In this document: piece by piece, positions 1-8,348 of the stretch
Numbering within the stretch: position 1 is the first letter of the stretch
Layout of the letters: each line of letters starts with the position of its first letter
NCBI GenBank assembly: GCA_002070955.1
Contig: MWEK01000001.1
Location: 1 to 64,000 of the forward strand
DNA from: Planctomycetes bacterium ADurb.Bin069
GTDB taxonomy: Bacteria; Planctomycetota; UBA8108; UBA8890; UBA8898
Length of the DNA stretch: 64,000 bases
Direction of reading: 5' to 3'
Made by a program: the position numbers and the translations under genes
The notes under the pieces: generated by a model
The model's database searches: none
Told to the model about the DNA's origin: nothing
What the model saw: the letters and a program-made list of their open reading frames with translations, nothing else

Positions 1-83
1 AATACCCGCCGTCGGGCGCGGCGGCTCCGCCGGAGGCGGCGGACGAAATACCGCCCGAGCCGGCGGGCGATATTCCGTTTTGA
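1..83 (+). CDS. ssb: 3' end of single-stranded DNA-binding protein (partial)
   Basis: The window opens inside this gene; 26 codons remain, in the frame beginning at base 3. They encode a Pro/Ala/Glu linker ending in GDIPF followed by TGA. SSB proteins end in a short tip of this kind (classically DDDIPF) that docks replication and repair partners. The next genes are rpsR and rplI, and rpsF-ssb-rpsR-rplI is a very common bacterial order, which supports the call. The tail has fewer acidic residues than the classical one. Nothing of the OB-fold can be seen. Confidence 0.75.
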   Translation, partial: YPPSGAAAPPEAADEIPPEPAGDIPF

Positions 84-132
84 ACGGCGCGGCGCCGCGG
101 CGGCGTGGTCATGTTTTGAGGAGTCTAGGCGT

Positions 133-366
133 ATGGGCAAGAAGAAGTACGGGCACTTGGGCGAGCGGACTCGATGCCGGCTGTGCCGCGAGCGGATCAA
201 GGAGGTCGACTACAAGAACGTGGATCTCCTGGAGAAATGCGCGGCGCGCAACGGGAAGATCGCGTCGCGCAAGCGCACGGGAACGTGCGCGCGGCACCAG
301 CGCCAGATCAAGGAAGCCGTGAAGCGCGCGCGGTTCGTCGGCTTCATGCCCTATATCAGCACGTAG
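133..366 (+). CDS. rpsR: 30S ribosomal protein S18
   Basis: A 77-residue basic protein of the normal S18 length. S18 sits in the small-subunit platform and partners S6. Residues 16-19 form CRLC, with a further Cys near residue 52, resembling the zinc-binding (C+) form of S18. The conserved core with KNVDLL, the basic RHQRQIKEAVKRAR stretch and the FMPYI ending are present. A TGAGGAG Shine-Dalgarno sequence precedes the ATG. It lies between ssb and rplI, as in most bacteria, and is probably cotranscribed with them. Confidence 0.97.
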   Translation: MGKKKYGHLGERTRCRLCRERIKEVDYKNVDLLEKCAARNGKIASRKRTGTCARHQRQIKEAVKRARFVGFMPYIST

Positions 367-388
367 CGCGAAGCGCGGGAGACTTTGC

Positions 389-904
389 ATGCGTCTCATA
401 CTGTTGCGTAACATCGCGGGCCTCGGGACGGTCGGCGACACCGTGGACGTGCGGGACGGATACGGCCGGAACTGGCTGCTGCCCCAGGGCCTGGCGGTGG
501 AGGCCACGCCCCAGAACATGGCCCAGGTCGAGCGGCGCAAGCGCAAGCTGCTGGCGCAGGAGGCGGAGAACTTCCAGAAGCTCGAGGCGGTCGCCGCCGA
601 AGCCGCCAAGCAGTCCGTGACGATCGTGGCGCGCGCCACCGACGACGACCGTCTCTTCGGATCGGTGGGCGCCCGCGAGATCGTGGCCGCCTTTGCCGCG
701 GAGAATATCGAGCTGGACCCGCGCATGATCCTCCTCGATGAGCCCATCAAGGAGATCGGCTGCTACACCGTCAGAATTCGGATGCACCCGAAGATCGAGG
801 TGGCGAGCAAGGTGTGGGTCGTCCGCGACGACGAGGGCGAACGTCCGGCGGAAATCCCGGCCGAGGCCGCCGTCGAGACGCCGGACGAGGAACAGGACCG
901 GTAA
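389..904 (+). CDS. rplI: 50S ribosomal protein L9
   Basis: L9 binds 23S rRNA near the L1 stalk and helps maintain reading frame. The N-terminal domain begins MRLILLRNIAGLG and contains GDTVDVRDGYGRNWLLP, the family's rRNA-binding hallmark. A long central helix follows, then a C-terminal globular domain around LFGSVGAREIV. At 171 residues it is about 20 longer than usual L9; the extra is an acidic Glu/Ala/Pro tail with no obvious fold. It lies 22 bases after rpsR and 12 bases before dnaB, so it is part of one operon. Confidence 0.97.
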   Translation: MRLILLRNIAGLGTVGDTVDVRDGYGRNWLLPQGLAVEATPQNMAQVERRKRKLLAQEAENFQKLEAVAAEAAKQSVTIVARATDDDRLFGSVGAREIVAAFAAENIELDPRMILLDEPIKEIGCYTVRIRMHPKIEVASKVWVVRDDEGERPAEIPAEAAVETPDEEQDR

Positions 905-916
905 CGGGAGCGCGGC

Positions 917-2275
917 GTGGCTGGGGAGGCGGACCGGCGGCAGGTCGGGGACGGGGGAAAGCTGCCGCCCCACAATCTCGAGGCGGAGCGCTGCACGCTG
1001 GGCGCGCTGCTCGTGGACGTCTATTCCGCCAGCGCCGTCTTCCAGATGCTCGTCGAGCAGGATTTCTACCTCGGGGCTCACAAGCAGATCTACCGGGTGC
1101 TCGCCGATCTCTACGACCGCCTGGCCAACGCGGACCTGGTCCTCGTGGGGGAGGCCCTCGCGCGGGAAAAGAAGCTCGCGGACGTCGGCGGCGAGGAGTA
1201 CCTCTTCCGCCTGGCCGAGGAGGTGCCCTCGGCGGCCAACGCGGTGTACTACGCGCAGCTCGTGCGCGACGCCTCTATTCGGCGGCAGTTGGTGTACAAG
1301 TGCACCGCCATCATCAGCGCGGCCTACGAGGGCCGCGGCGAGGCGCGGGAGCACCTGGACCACGCGGAGCAAGAGATCTTCGCGATCGCCGGCGATCGCA
1401 TGGCCGGCGAGTTCGTGCCGATGCCGGACCTGGTCGACCCCGTGTTCGACATGATCGACAAGGACCTTCGGGGGGCGGGCGGTGTCATGACCGGCTTCAC
1501 GAAGCTGGACGAGATTACCAACGGCCTGCACCCGGCGGAACTGATCGTCGTCGCGGGACGCCCGAGCATGGGCAAGACCACGTTAGTTCTGAACATCCTG
1601 CGCCACGTGGCGCTCAAGCACGGGAAGCCCTGCGGGATTTTTTCGCTGGAGGTGTCCCGCTCCCAGGTGGTGCTGAACCTGTTGTGCTCCGAGGCTTACG
1701 TCGATGCCCAGAAGGTGAGGAAGTACTCGCTGTCCCCGCGGGAGTGGGAAGACTTGATCGAGGCCGCCGACCGGCTTCGCGCCGCGCCGATCTACATCGA
1801 CGACTCCTCGACGTTGACGCCGCTGGACGTCAAGGCGAAGGCGCGGCGGCTTCGCGCGCGCTACGGCTGCGAGCTGCTGGTCATCGACTACCTCCAGCTC
1901 ATGCAGACGTCCGGCGCCGACAACCGCCAGGAGGAGATCAGCCAGATCTCCCGCAGCCTCAAGGCCGCGGCTCGGGAGCTGAATATCCCGGTGATCGCGG
2001 TCTCGCAGCTCAGCCGCGCGGTCGAGAGCCGCGAGGGCCACAGGCCGCGCCTGTCGGACCTGCGCGAATCAGGCGCCATCGAGCAGGACGCGGATCTCGT
2101 CGTGCTGCTGTACCGCGAGGAATACTACGATTCCAAGAAGGAAGAGGCGAAGAACAAAGCCGAGGTGATCGTCGCCAAGCAGAGGAACGGTCCCACGGGT
2201 TCGGCGCACCTGGCGTTCTTCGGCGAGAAGCTGCGGTTCGAGGACCTGTCGGAGGCCACCGAACCGGCGTTCTAG
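917..2275 (+). CDS. dnaB: Replicative DNA helicase
   Basis: A 452-residue hexameric 5'-3' helicase that unwinds DNA at the fork and recruits primase. The N-terminal helical domain (about 15-140) begins with PHNLEAERCTLGALL, typical of DnaB. The RecA-like domain has Walker A GRPSMGKT at 214-221, a Walker B strand LLVIDYLQLM, and the SQLSRAVESR and SGAIEQDAD motifs. The start is GTG with CGGGAG seven bases upstream; no better ATG precedes the conserved region. dnaB directly after rplI is a widespread arrangement. No intein is present. Confidence 0.97.
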   Translation: MAGEADRRQVGDGGKLPPHNLEAERCTLGALLVDVYSASAVFQMLVEQDFYLGAHKQIYRVLADLYDRLANADLVLVGEALAREKKLADVGGEEYLFRLAEEVPSAANAVYYAQLVRDASIRRQLVYKCTAIISAAYEGRGEAREHLDHAEQEIFAIAGDRMAGEFVPMPDLVDPVFDMIDKDLRGAGGVMTGFTKLDEITNGLHPAELIVVAGRPSMGKTTLVLNILRHVALKHGKPCGIFSLEVSRSQVVLNLLCSEAYVDAQKVRKYSLSPREWEDLIEAADRLRAAPIYIDDSSTLTPLDVKAKARRLRARYGCELLVIDYLQLMQTSGADNRQEEISQISRSLKAAARELNIPVIAVSQLSRAVESREGHRPRLSDLRESGAIEQDADLVVLLYREEYYDSKKEEAKNKAEVIVAKQRNGPTGSAHLAFFGEKLRFEDLSEATEPAF

Positions 2276-2301
2276 CCCCTCGGCGGGAAAGGAGCGAGGC
2301 G

Positions 2302-2895
2302 ATGCGGAAGCGACGGATGTTTGTGGGGGGGATGGCGCTCGCGGCCCTGGCGGCCGGCGCCCTGCCCGCGGCGGACACGAAGATCGCGGTGCTGGATCTC
2401 CAGCGGACGATGCTCTCCTACGAGCGCCGCGACGCCGTGCGTGCCGAACTGGATCGCAAAAAGCAGGAGATGAGCGCCAAGATCGCCGAATTGGAGGCGA
2501 GCCTCAAGAGCGGCCAGAGCGATTTGGAGACCCTCAAGCCCGGAACGGAGAGCTACCGGGAATTCCAGCTCAAGCTGATCGAGCTGGAGGCCTCGGTGGA
2601 GACGCAGCGCCGGCGCTTCGAACTGGAACTCGAGCTCTTGCAGCGCAGCAGCATGCAGGCGCTGTTTGAGGATGTGTCCAATGAGGTCGAGGCCTACGCC
2701 AAGGAAAACGGCTTCGATCTGGTGCTCACCAAGTTCTTCGGGGACGCGCGCATCGGAGGCCCGCATCCCATGGTGTTGTTCGCGGCGCCGCGCTTCGACA
2801 TCACCGCGCCGGTGATCGCCCGCTTGAATGCGAAGGCCGCCGCGGACACGTCCCGCCCCGTGGGCCCCGTCAGGACCGTTCCGAAGCGGCCATGA
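2302..2895 (+). CDS. OmpH/Skp-family periplasmic chaperone
   Basis: A 197-residue secreted protein of the Skp (OmpH) family, whose members hold unfolded outer-membrane proteins in the periplasm. An Arg/Lys start and hydrophobic stretch end in ALPAAD near residue 24 (signal peptide). KIAVLDLQRTM matches the family's first strand, and about residues 40-115 form the charged coiled-coil arms. It is slightly longer than E. coli Skp and has a Pro-rich C-terminus. GGAG precedes the ATG. Its stop overlaps the lpxC start by four bases (ATGA). Skp next to lipid A genes is common in diderms and implies an outer membrane. Confidence 0.88.
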   Translation: MRKRRMFVGGMALAALAAGALPAADTKIAVLDLQRTMLSYERRDAVRAELDRKKQEMSAKIAELEASLKSGQSDLETLKPGTESYREFQLKLIELEASVETQRRRFELELELLQRSSMQALFEDVSNEVEAYAKENGFDLVLTKFFGDARIGGPHPMVLFAAPRFDITAPVIARLNAKAAADTSRPVGPVRTVPKRP

Positions 2896-3767
2896 GCAGC
2901 GGCGGAGGGAGCGACCGGAAGATGCACGGCAAGACCGTTGCGCGCGAGGCCTCGTGCACGGGCATCGGCCTCCATACCGGGGACCGCGTCCGCGTGACGC
3001 TGCGGCCCCGGGAGGAGCAGGGTATCGTGTTCGTCCGGGAGGATCTCCCGGGGCGCCCGCGCGTGCGCGCGTGCGTCTCCAACGTGGTGTTCGAACGGCG
3101 CCGCACCGCGTTGCGCGCCGGCGAAGGCGAGGTCCACACGGCGGAACACCTGCTGGCCGCGCTGTACGCAAGCGGGATCGACGCCGTCGAGATCGGCCTG
3201 TCGGGGTCGGAAGTCCCCGGCCTGGACGGCAGCGCCGCGGAGTGGCTGGCGTTGGCGCGCCAAGCGGGCGTTGCGCCGCGTCCCTGGGAGCGGGCCCGCG
3301 TCGTGCTGCGCCAGGCGGTGGCGGAAAGCGCGGGCACCGGCGCGATCGCCGCGGTGCCGTGCCGCGAAGCCCTGGTCATCAACTACGTGCTGGATCACGA
3401 CACCTCCGTCATTCCCGTGCAGACGCTCCAGTACCGGCTGGAGCCGGCGTCGTTCGCCGCCGACCTCGCTCCGGCCCGGACCTTCGTGCTCGCGGAGGAG
3501 GTCGATGCCTTGCGCAGAGCCGGCCTCGGCAAGGGCGCGACGGTGCGCAACACGCTGGTCGTGGCGGCGGACGGCGTCCGCGAAAACGAGTTGCGCTTCG
3601 CGGACGAATTCGTGCGCCACAAGGTTCTCGATCTTCTGGGCGATCTATCCCTGCTGGAGGCCGAGTTGTGGGCGCGCGTCGTCGCGGTGCGCTCAGGGCA
3701 TGTGCTCAACGCCGCGCTCGTGCGGCGGATTCGGGCGGCGGTTGATGCGGCGGAGACCGGGCCATGA
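2892..3767 (+). CDS. lpxC: UDP-3-O-acyl-N-acetylglucosamine deacetylase
   Basis: A zinc enzyme that commits UDP-acyl-GlcNAc to lipid A synthesis. The 291-residue protein keeps the full active site: GIGLHTG near the N-terminus; EHLLAAL with Glu85 (general base) and zinc ligand His86; HKVLDLLGD with His243 and Asp247; and RSGH with His270. Length is near that of the E. coli enzyme. The first ATG overlaps the Skp-like stop. An internal ATG at 2922 would begin closer to the usual N-terminus and is the alternative start. The 3' end overlaps the oxidoreductase gene by four bases, so the three are coupled. Confidence 0.96.
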   Translation: MSSGGGSDRKMHGKTVAREASCTGIGLHTGDRVRVTLRPREEQGIVFVREDLPGRPRVRACVSNVVFERRRTALRAGEGEVHTAEHLLAALYASGIDAVEIGLSGSEVPGLDGSAAEWLALARQAGVAPRPWERARVVLRQAVAESAGTGAIAAVPCREALVINYVLDHDTSVIPVQTLQYRLEPASFAADLAPARTFVLAEEVDALRRAGLGKGATVRNTLVVAADGVRENELRFADEFVRHKVLDLLGDLSLLEAELWARVVAVRSGHVLNAALVRRIRAAVDAAETGP

Positions 3768-4804
3768 GCGCCGCGGAGATTCGCTGCGGCGTGGTCGGCG
3801 TGGGGCACCTCGGACGCCTGCACGCGCGCATCCTGAGCGGGCTTCCGGGCGCCGTGCTGGCGGGGGTCATGGATGCGGTCCCGGAGCGCGCCGAGGCGGT
3901 CGCGCGGGAATACCGGTGCACGGCCTGTCCGACGCTGGAAAGCCTGCTGGACCGGGACATCCGGTTCGCGGTGGTGGCGACGCCCACCGAGCACCATTAC
4001 GAGATCGGGCGCGCCTTGTTGGCGGCGGGCGTGGCGACGCTGATCGAGAAGCCCTTCACGCGCACCATCGCCGAGGCGGACGCGCTCCTCGAGATCGCGC
4101 GGGCATCCGCGGGCGGATTCGTCGGCGTCGGACACGTGGAGCGTTTCAATCCGGTCGTGCAGGCGGCGCGGCGCCACGTGAAGAACCCGCTTTTCATCGA
4201 GTGCGACCGGGTGCACCCCTTCTCGTTCCGATCCATGGACGTGGGCGTCGTCCTGGACCTAATGATCCACGATCTGGATCTCGTCCATTGGCTGGCGGGC
4301 GGCCGCATGACGGAGATGGAGGCCGTGGGAGCCAGCGTGCTCTCGGGCTCCGAGGACATGGCGTTCGCGCGCCTGCGGTTCGCCAACGGGTGCACGGCGC
4401 TCCTGCGGGCCAGCCGCGTCTCGCTGCGCAAGGTCCGGAAATTGAGGATTTTCTGCGAAGATCTCTACGTGTCCCTGGATTACCTGGCGCGGACCGGCAT
4501 GAAGATCAGGGTCAAAGATGGCGCTCCGGCGCGTCTTGCGGCGCTGGCCGCCGAGGGGCCGCCGTCCCTGCCGTTCGCCGATTTCCTGGACATCGAGGAT
4601 CTGGCCGTCGAGGAGGCCGAGCCGCTTCGCGCGGAGCTCGATGCGTTCGTCGCCGCCGTCAGGAACGGCGCCCCGCCGCCTGTCGGGGGAGATGTGGGCC
4701 GCGAGGCGCTTGCGTGCGCGTTGCGGATCGGAGAGGCGATTCAGCGGCACCAGTCCTCCGTCCGAGAGATGAGGGGCGGCTTGACAACGCAGCCACCGGA
4801 ATGA
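3764..4804 (+). CDS. Gfo/Idh/MocA-family NAD(P)-dependent sugar oxidoreductase
   Basis: A 346-residue protein with an N-terminal Rossmann fold (GVVGVGHLGRLHA), the VVATPTEHHYEIGRALL segment, and EKPFTRT holding the catalytic Lys of this family. The central HDLDLVHWLAGG motif matches the substrate-side His region. The precise substrate cannot be read from sequence. The ATGA overlap with lpxC suggests a role in lipid A or another envelope sugar. Some bacteria use a related oxidoreductase (GnnA) with an aminotransferase to make the 3-amino sugar of amide-linked lipid A, but no aminotransferase is adjacent here, so that is a hypothesis only. Confidence 0.85.
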   Translation: MSAAEIRCGVVGVGHLGRLHARILSGLPGAVLAGVMDAVPERAEAVAREYRCTACPTLESLLDRDIRFAVVATPTEHHYEIGRALLAAGVATLIEKPFTRTIAEADALLEIARASAGGFVGVGHVERFNPVVQAARRHVKNPLFIECDRVHPFSFRSMDVGVVLDLMIHDLDLVHWLAGGRMTEMEAVGASVLSGSEDMAFARLRFANGCTALLRASRVSLRKVRKLRIFCEDLYVSLDYLARTGMKIRVKDGAPARLAALAAEGPPSLPFADFLDIEDLAVEEAEPLRAELDAFVAAVRNGAPPPVGGDVGREALACALRIGEAIQRHQSSVREMRGGLTTQPPE

Positions 4805-4808
4805 TAAA
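4781..4808 (+). promoter_or_regulatory. Sigma-70-type promoter for rpsB-pyrH-frr
   Basis: A perfect -35 TTGACA (4781-4786) is followed after 16-17 bases by GATAAA/ATAAAG (4803-4809) as a -10. It lies in the last codons of the oxidoreductase gene, giving rpsB a leader of roughly 180 bases. That leader is GC-rich and can form hairpins (for example around 4924-4950), which would suit control by S2, but no specific motif was recognised. Confidence 0.6.
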
Positions 4809-4997
4809 GTCGCCCTTGCAACCCTCCCCGGGCGCGGCGGCGCCGCCCCGCGCCAAGGGGCCGGAATTCCTTGCGGATGCGTCGTCCGCGGGGGTCGGGA
4901 CGGCGGCGCGGAGCGTTTCTAAGGCGCCGGCGCTCGGCGCCGACGGAAGGCGGTCGCACCTTCCGCCAGCCCCCTTCGAATGCAAAGGAGGACGATT

Positions 4998-5765
4998 GTG
5001 ACCGACATCAACATTCAGGATCTCGTCGCATCGGGCGTTCACTTCGGACACCGCGTAAGCCGCTGGAATCCGAAGATGAAGCCTTACATCTACGGCACGA
5101 AGAACCTCATCCACATCGTGGATCTGCGCCTGACGGTGCGTGGCCTGCTGCGCGCCTGCGGATTCCTGCGTAAACTGGCCGCCGCCGGCAGGGACGTGGT
5201 GTTCGTGAGCACCAAGCGCCAGGCGCAGTCGATCATCAAGGGGGCGGCCGAAAGCTGCGGCATGCACTGGGTGACGGAGCGCTGGCTGGGCGGCACGCTG
5301 ACCAACCACGCGACGATCCGCACCCGCCTTAAGCGCCTGGAGTTTCTCGAGAACCTCGAGACGAGCGGGGAGATCGACGGTTACTCCAAGAAGATGATTT
5401 CGTCCTTCCGGCGCGAACGGCGCAAGATCCTGAGGAACCTGGAGGGCATCCGCAACATGCGAACCCTCCCGGGAGCCCTCGTGGTCGTCGACGTGAAGCG
5501 CGAGGCGATCGCGGTGCGCGAGGCCAACAAACTCGGCGTCGTCGTCATCGGGCTGGTCGACACGGACTGCGATCCGGACGGCGTCGACATCGTGATCCCC
5601 GGCAACGACGATGCGTTTCGCGCCATCGAGGTGGTTCTAAAGCCTCTAGCCGACGCCATCGTCGCCGGCCGCGACAAGGCGATCAGCAGCCCCGCCGACT
5701 TCCCCGTTCAGCAGGCGGAGGACGCCGCCGAACCCGCGGCGGCCGCAGGCTTGGAGCGGGAGTGA
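4998..5765 (+). CDS. rpsB: 30S ribosomal protein S2
   Basis: A 255-residue S2 protein. The chosen GTG start lies six bases after a perfect AGGAGG (4986-4991) and gives the family N-terminus TDINIQDLVASGVHFGHR. An upstream ATG at 4980 would place the Shine-Dalgarno sequence inside the gene. Hallmarks include RWNPKMKPYIYG, VSTKRQAQ, RWLGGTLTNH and the VDTDCDPDGVD region. The C-terminus is a short Ala/Glu-rich extension. The stop overlaps the pyrH start (GTGA). The usual tsf gene is missing between rpsB and pyrH. Confidence 0.96.
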   Translation: MTDINIQDLVASGVHFGHRVSRWNPKMKPYIYGTKNLIHIVDLRLTVRGLLRACGFLRKLAAAGRDVVFVSTKRQAQSIIKGAAESCGMHWVTERWLGGTLTNHATIRTRLKRLEFLENLETSGEIDGYSKKMISSFRRERRKILRNLEGIRNMRTLPGALVVVDVKREAIAVREANKLGVVVIGLVDTDCDPDGVDIVIPGNDDAFRAIEVVLKPLADAIVAGRDKAISSPADFPVQQAEDAAEPAAAAGLERE

Positions 5766-6454
5766 GAACCTGCCTGCTCAAGCTCAGCGGCGAGGCGCTC
5801 GGCGGCGGCGGCGCGGGTCTCGACGGCGCCGTGCTCGGGCGGATAGCCGGCGAGATCGCTCCGGCGGCGGAGTCCGGGCTCAGGATCGGCATCGTCGCGG
5901 GCGCGGGGAACTTCGTGCGCGGGGCGGAATTGGTGGCGGCGGGCATTCCCCGGCAGCGCGGCGACTTCATGGGCATGATCGCCACGGTGCTGAACGGCAT
6001 GGCGCTCGGGGCCGCGCTCGAGGCCCGGGGCGTGCACGCGAGACTGCTCTCGGGCATTCCGATCGGCGCCATCGTCCCCGGCGTCTCGGAGGAGGCCCTC
6101 GCGGACGCCGACGCGCGGGTGGTGATCTTCGCCGGCGGCACCGGCAACCCTTTTTTCACCACCGACACGGCGGCCGCCTTGCGCGCGGCGCAGATGGGCG
6201 CGGAGGTGCTCTTGAAGGCCACCAAGGTCGATGGGGTCTTCAGCGCCGATCCTGACCGGGAACCCGGCGCCGAGCGTTTCAGCCGCCTGCGCTACCGCGA
6301 TGTGCTCCAGCGGCGCTTGCAAGTCATGGACCTTACCGCTATAACGCTCTGTATGGAGCGGCGGATTCCGATCCGGGTGTTCAACATGCTGGCGCCGGGC
6401 AATCTCGCCGCGGCGCTCGGCGGCGCGGATGTGGGAACGTTGGTCACTGAGTGA
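5762..6454 (+). CDS. pyrH: Uridylate kinase (UMP kinase)
   Basis: Converts UMP to UDP in pyrimidine nucleotide synthesis. The 230-residue amino-acid-kinase fold shows KLSGEALGGGG, GAGNFVRG, RGDFMGMIATVLNGMAL, AGGTGNPFFTTDTAA and KATKVDGVFSADP. These are the nucleotide- and UMP-binding segments of bacterial PyrH. It starts with GTG overlapping the rpsB stop and ends 10 bases before frr. rpsB-(tsf)-pyrH-frr is a highly conserved cluster. The protein is slightly shorter than the E. coli enzyme. Confidence 0.96.
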   Translation: MRTCLLKLSGEALGGGGAGLDGAVLGRIAGEIAPAAESGLRIGIVAGAGNFVRGAELVAAGIPRQRGDFMGMIATVLNGMALGAALEARGVHARLLSGIPIGAIVPGVSEEALADADARVVIFAGGTGNPFFTTDTAAALRAAQMGAEVLLKATKVDGVFSADPDREPGAERFSRLRYRDVLQRRLQVMDLTAITLCMERRIPIRVFNMLAPGNLAAALGGADVGTLVTE

Positions 6455-6464
6455 GGAGCGGTGT

Positions 6465-7025
6465 ATGGACTCCAAGAACGTGGTCAAAGAGTCGCGGGAA
6501 CGGATGAAGAAAGGGATCGAGCTTCTGGAGAGCCAGTATCACGGCATGCGCACGGGGCGCGCGAATCCGGGACTGGTGGAGGACGTGCGCGTGGACTACT
6601 ACGGGTCGCTTACGCCGCTCAAGCAGATCGCGGCGATCAGCGCCCCCGAGGCGAACCTCCTCGTGGTGAAACCCTTCGACCCGAGCAGCCTGGGATCCAT
6701 CGAGAAGGGCATCCAGAAGGCCGACCTGGGAATCCAGCCCTCCAACGACGGGAAGGTGGTCCGCCTCGTGATTCCGCCCCTCAGCGAAGACCGCCGCAAG
6801 CAGCTCGTCCACCACGCCAAGCAGCTCGCCGAGGAGGCGCGCGTGACGATCAGGAACATCCGCCGGGACGGCAACAAAAAGATCGAGCAGCTCGAGCGGG
6901 ACTCCGAAATCTCGGAGGACGGCAAGGAGTCCGTGAAGAAGGAAATCCAGAATCTGACGGATGATCACATCAAGCAGGTCGACGAAATGTTCGCGAAGAA
7001 GTCCGCCGAACTGATGCAATTCTGA
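6465..7025 (+). CDS. frr: Ribosome recycling factor
   Basis: Releases ribosomes from mRNA after termination, together with EF-G. The 186-residue protein matches family length and shows MRTGRANPGLVEDVRVDYYG, PLKQIAAIS, IPPLSEDRRKQLV, and the C-terminal three-helix pattern with KKIEQLERD and SEDG. GAGGAG lies six bases before the ATG, overlapping the pyrH stop. An in-frame upstream ATG at 6429 is inside pyrH and lacks this site. tRNA genes follow within 20 bases of the stop. Confidence 0.97.
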   Translation: MDSKNVVKESRERMKKGIELLESQYHGMRTGRANPGLVEDVRVDYYGSLTPLKQIAAISAPEANLLVVKPFDPSSLGSIEKGIQKADLGIQPSNDGKVVRLVIPPLSEDRRKQLVHHAKQLAEEARVTIRNIRRDGNKKIEQLERDSEISEDGKESVKKEIQNLTDDHIKQVDEMFAKKSAELMQF

Positions 7026-7044
7026 GCCGTATGCGTTATTGTGG

Positions 7045-7117
7045 GGGGGCATAGCTCAGCCGGCAGAGCAGCGCCCTTTTAAGGCGAAGGTCGGAGGTTC
7101 GAGTCCTCCTGCCCTCA
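7045..7117 (+). tRNA. tRNA-Lys (UUU)
   Basis: A complete cloverleaf was traced by hand. The acceptor stem 7045-7051 pairs with 7110-7116 (one G-U), and the D arm is GCTC/GAGC. The anticodon loop CTTTTAA gives anticodon TTT at 7078-7080, and the T arm GGAGG/CCTCC has loop TTCGAGT. The outermost anticodon-stem pair (27-43) is G-A. The discriminator is A and no CCA is encoded. Confidence 0.97.
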
Positions 7118-7199
7118 TTTTCCGCCGCGCGGCGGTCCCGGGCGGTCGCGCGACGGCCGCGGCGTGTTGCGCTCCGGCGGCAACCGAGACACTGGCGGC

Positions 7200-7276
7200 G
7201 GCCCCATCGTCTAGCCCGGTTAGGACACAAGGTTTTCATCCTTGTAGCAGGGGTTCAAATCCCCTTGGGGTCACCA
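7200..7276 (+). tRNA. tRNA-Glu (UUC)
   Basis: The acceptor stem 7200-7206 pairs with 7266-7272. The anticodon stem CAAGG/CCTTG encloses loop TTTTCAT with anticodon TTC at 7235-7237. The T stem AGGGG/CCCCT has loop TTCAAAT. The discriminator A is followed by an encoded CCA (7274-7276), unlike the upstream tRNA-Lys. The 82-base spacer between the two tRNAs has no recognised feature. Confidence 0.97.
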
Positions 7277-7315
7277 GCGATACGGGAGGCGGGCCGTCCG
7301 GCGGCTCGCCTCCCT

Positions 7316-8341
7316 TTAGGTTGCGGGTTCGGCCTCCCGGCGCAGCCCACCGGCGGCGAGCACCGTCTCCAGGAGCGCATCGGGCGCGAAGCCCTCGGCC
7401 CGGGCGTGGTACGTCATGACCAGGCGATGGCGCAGCGCGGGGAGGTACACCGCGGCGGCGTCCTCGAATTGCGCGCAGTCGCGCCCATGGAGCGCGGCGC
7501 GGGCCTTGGCCGCCACAAGCACCGCTTGCGCCGCCCGGGGGCCGCCGCCCCACGCCACGGCGTCGCGGACGCGCTCGGATGCTTCCGGTTCCTGAGGACG
7601 GGTGGCTCGGACAAGCGCCGTCACCCGCGCGGCCAGTTCGTCGGGAACGGCGACGCCGCGGGCGTGGGCGATGGCGGCGCGGAGGTCCTCGGCGGCCACG
7701 GGGGCCAGGTCCGGCGCCGGCGCATCGGAAGTAGTGCGGTTCATGATGGCGTACTCCTCGTCGCGCGAGGGGTAGTCGATCATGATGGCGAAAAGGAACC
7801 GATCGAGCTGGGACACCGGGAGCGGATAGGTGCCTTCCTGCTCGATGGGATTCTGCGTGGCGAGCACGAAGAACGGCCGCGGCAGCGCGAGGCGCCTTCC
7901 GCCCTGGGTCACCTGGCGCTCCTCCATGGCCTCCATCAGGGCGGCCTGGGTTTTCGGAGGCGTGCGATTGATCTCATCGGCGAGCACGATGTTCGCGAAG
8001 AGGGGTCCAGGCAGGAATCGGAACGCGCGCTGCCGGGTGGCCTGATCCTCGACGACGATCGTGGCGCCGGTGATGTCCGATGGCATCAGATCGGGCGTGA
8101 ACTGGATGCGGCGGAACTCGAGGCCGAGGATCCGCGCCATGGTGCTCACGAGGAGCGTCTTCGCCAGACCGGGCACGCCCACGATCAAGACGTGCCCCTC
8201 CGCGAGGAGGGCGATCAGCATCTGCTCGACGACGGCGTCTTGGCCCACCACCACGCGCGCGACGGCGGCGCGCAGGCGGGCGTACAAGGCCGGCGTGTTG
8301 CGGAAAGGCGCGGGCTCGCGCTTGGCGTTCACAGCGTCCAT
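7316..8341 (-). CDS. MoxR-family AAA+ ATPase
   Basis: A 341-residue MoxR ATPase, a chaperone-like AAA+ class that often activates von Willebrand-domain proteins. Visible motifs are Walker A GVPGLAKT (55-62), Walker B LADEINRTPPKTQAALMEAMEE, sensor 1 LATQNPIEQEGTYPLP, and the ESYPLP-like QLDRF region. The start ATG at 8341 fits the family N-terminus; longer readings run into mazG in another frame. It lies seven bases after the mazG stop, so the two are cotranscribed. No DUF58, VWA or transglutaminase partner follows; the next feature is a tRNA on the other strand. Confidence 0.93.
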   Translation of the reverse strand: MDAVNAKREPAPFRNTPALYARLRAAVARVVVGQDAVVEQMLIALLAEGHVLIVGVPGLAKTLLVSTMARILGLEFRRIQFTPDLMPSDITGATIVVEDQATRQRAFRFLPGPLFANIVLADEINRTPPKTQAALMEAMEERQVTQGGRRLALPRPFFVLATQNPIEQEGTYPLPVSQLDRFLFAIMIDYPSRDEEYAIMNRTTSDAPAPDLAPVAAEDLRAAIAHARGVAVPDELAARVTALVRATRPQEPEASERVRDAVAWGGGPRAAQAVLVAAKARAALHGRDCAQFEDAAAVYLPALRHRLVMTYHARAEGFAPDALLETVLAAGGLRREAEPAT

Positions 8342-8348
8342 TGAAGGC

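Noticed and set aside
814..2301. 693-residue plus-strand reading in a second frame across dnaB
   Set aside because: Only its last 197 residues are the Skp-like gene; the rest is an Arg/Gly/Pro shadow of dnaB.
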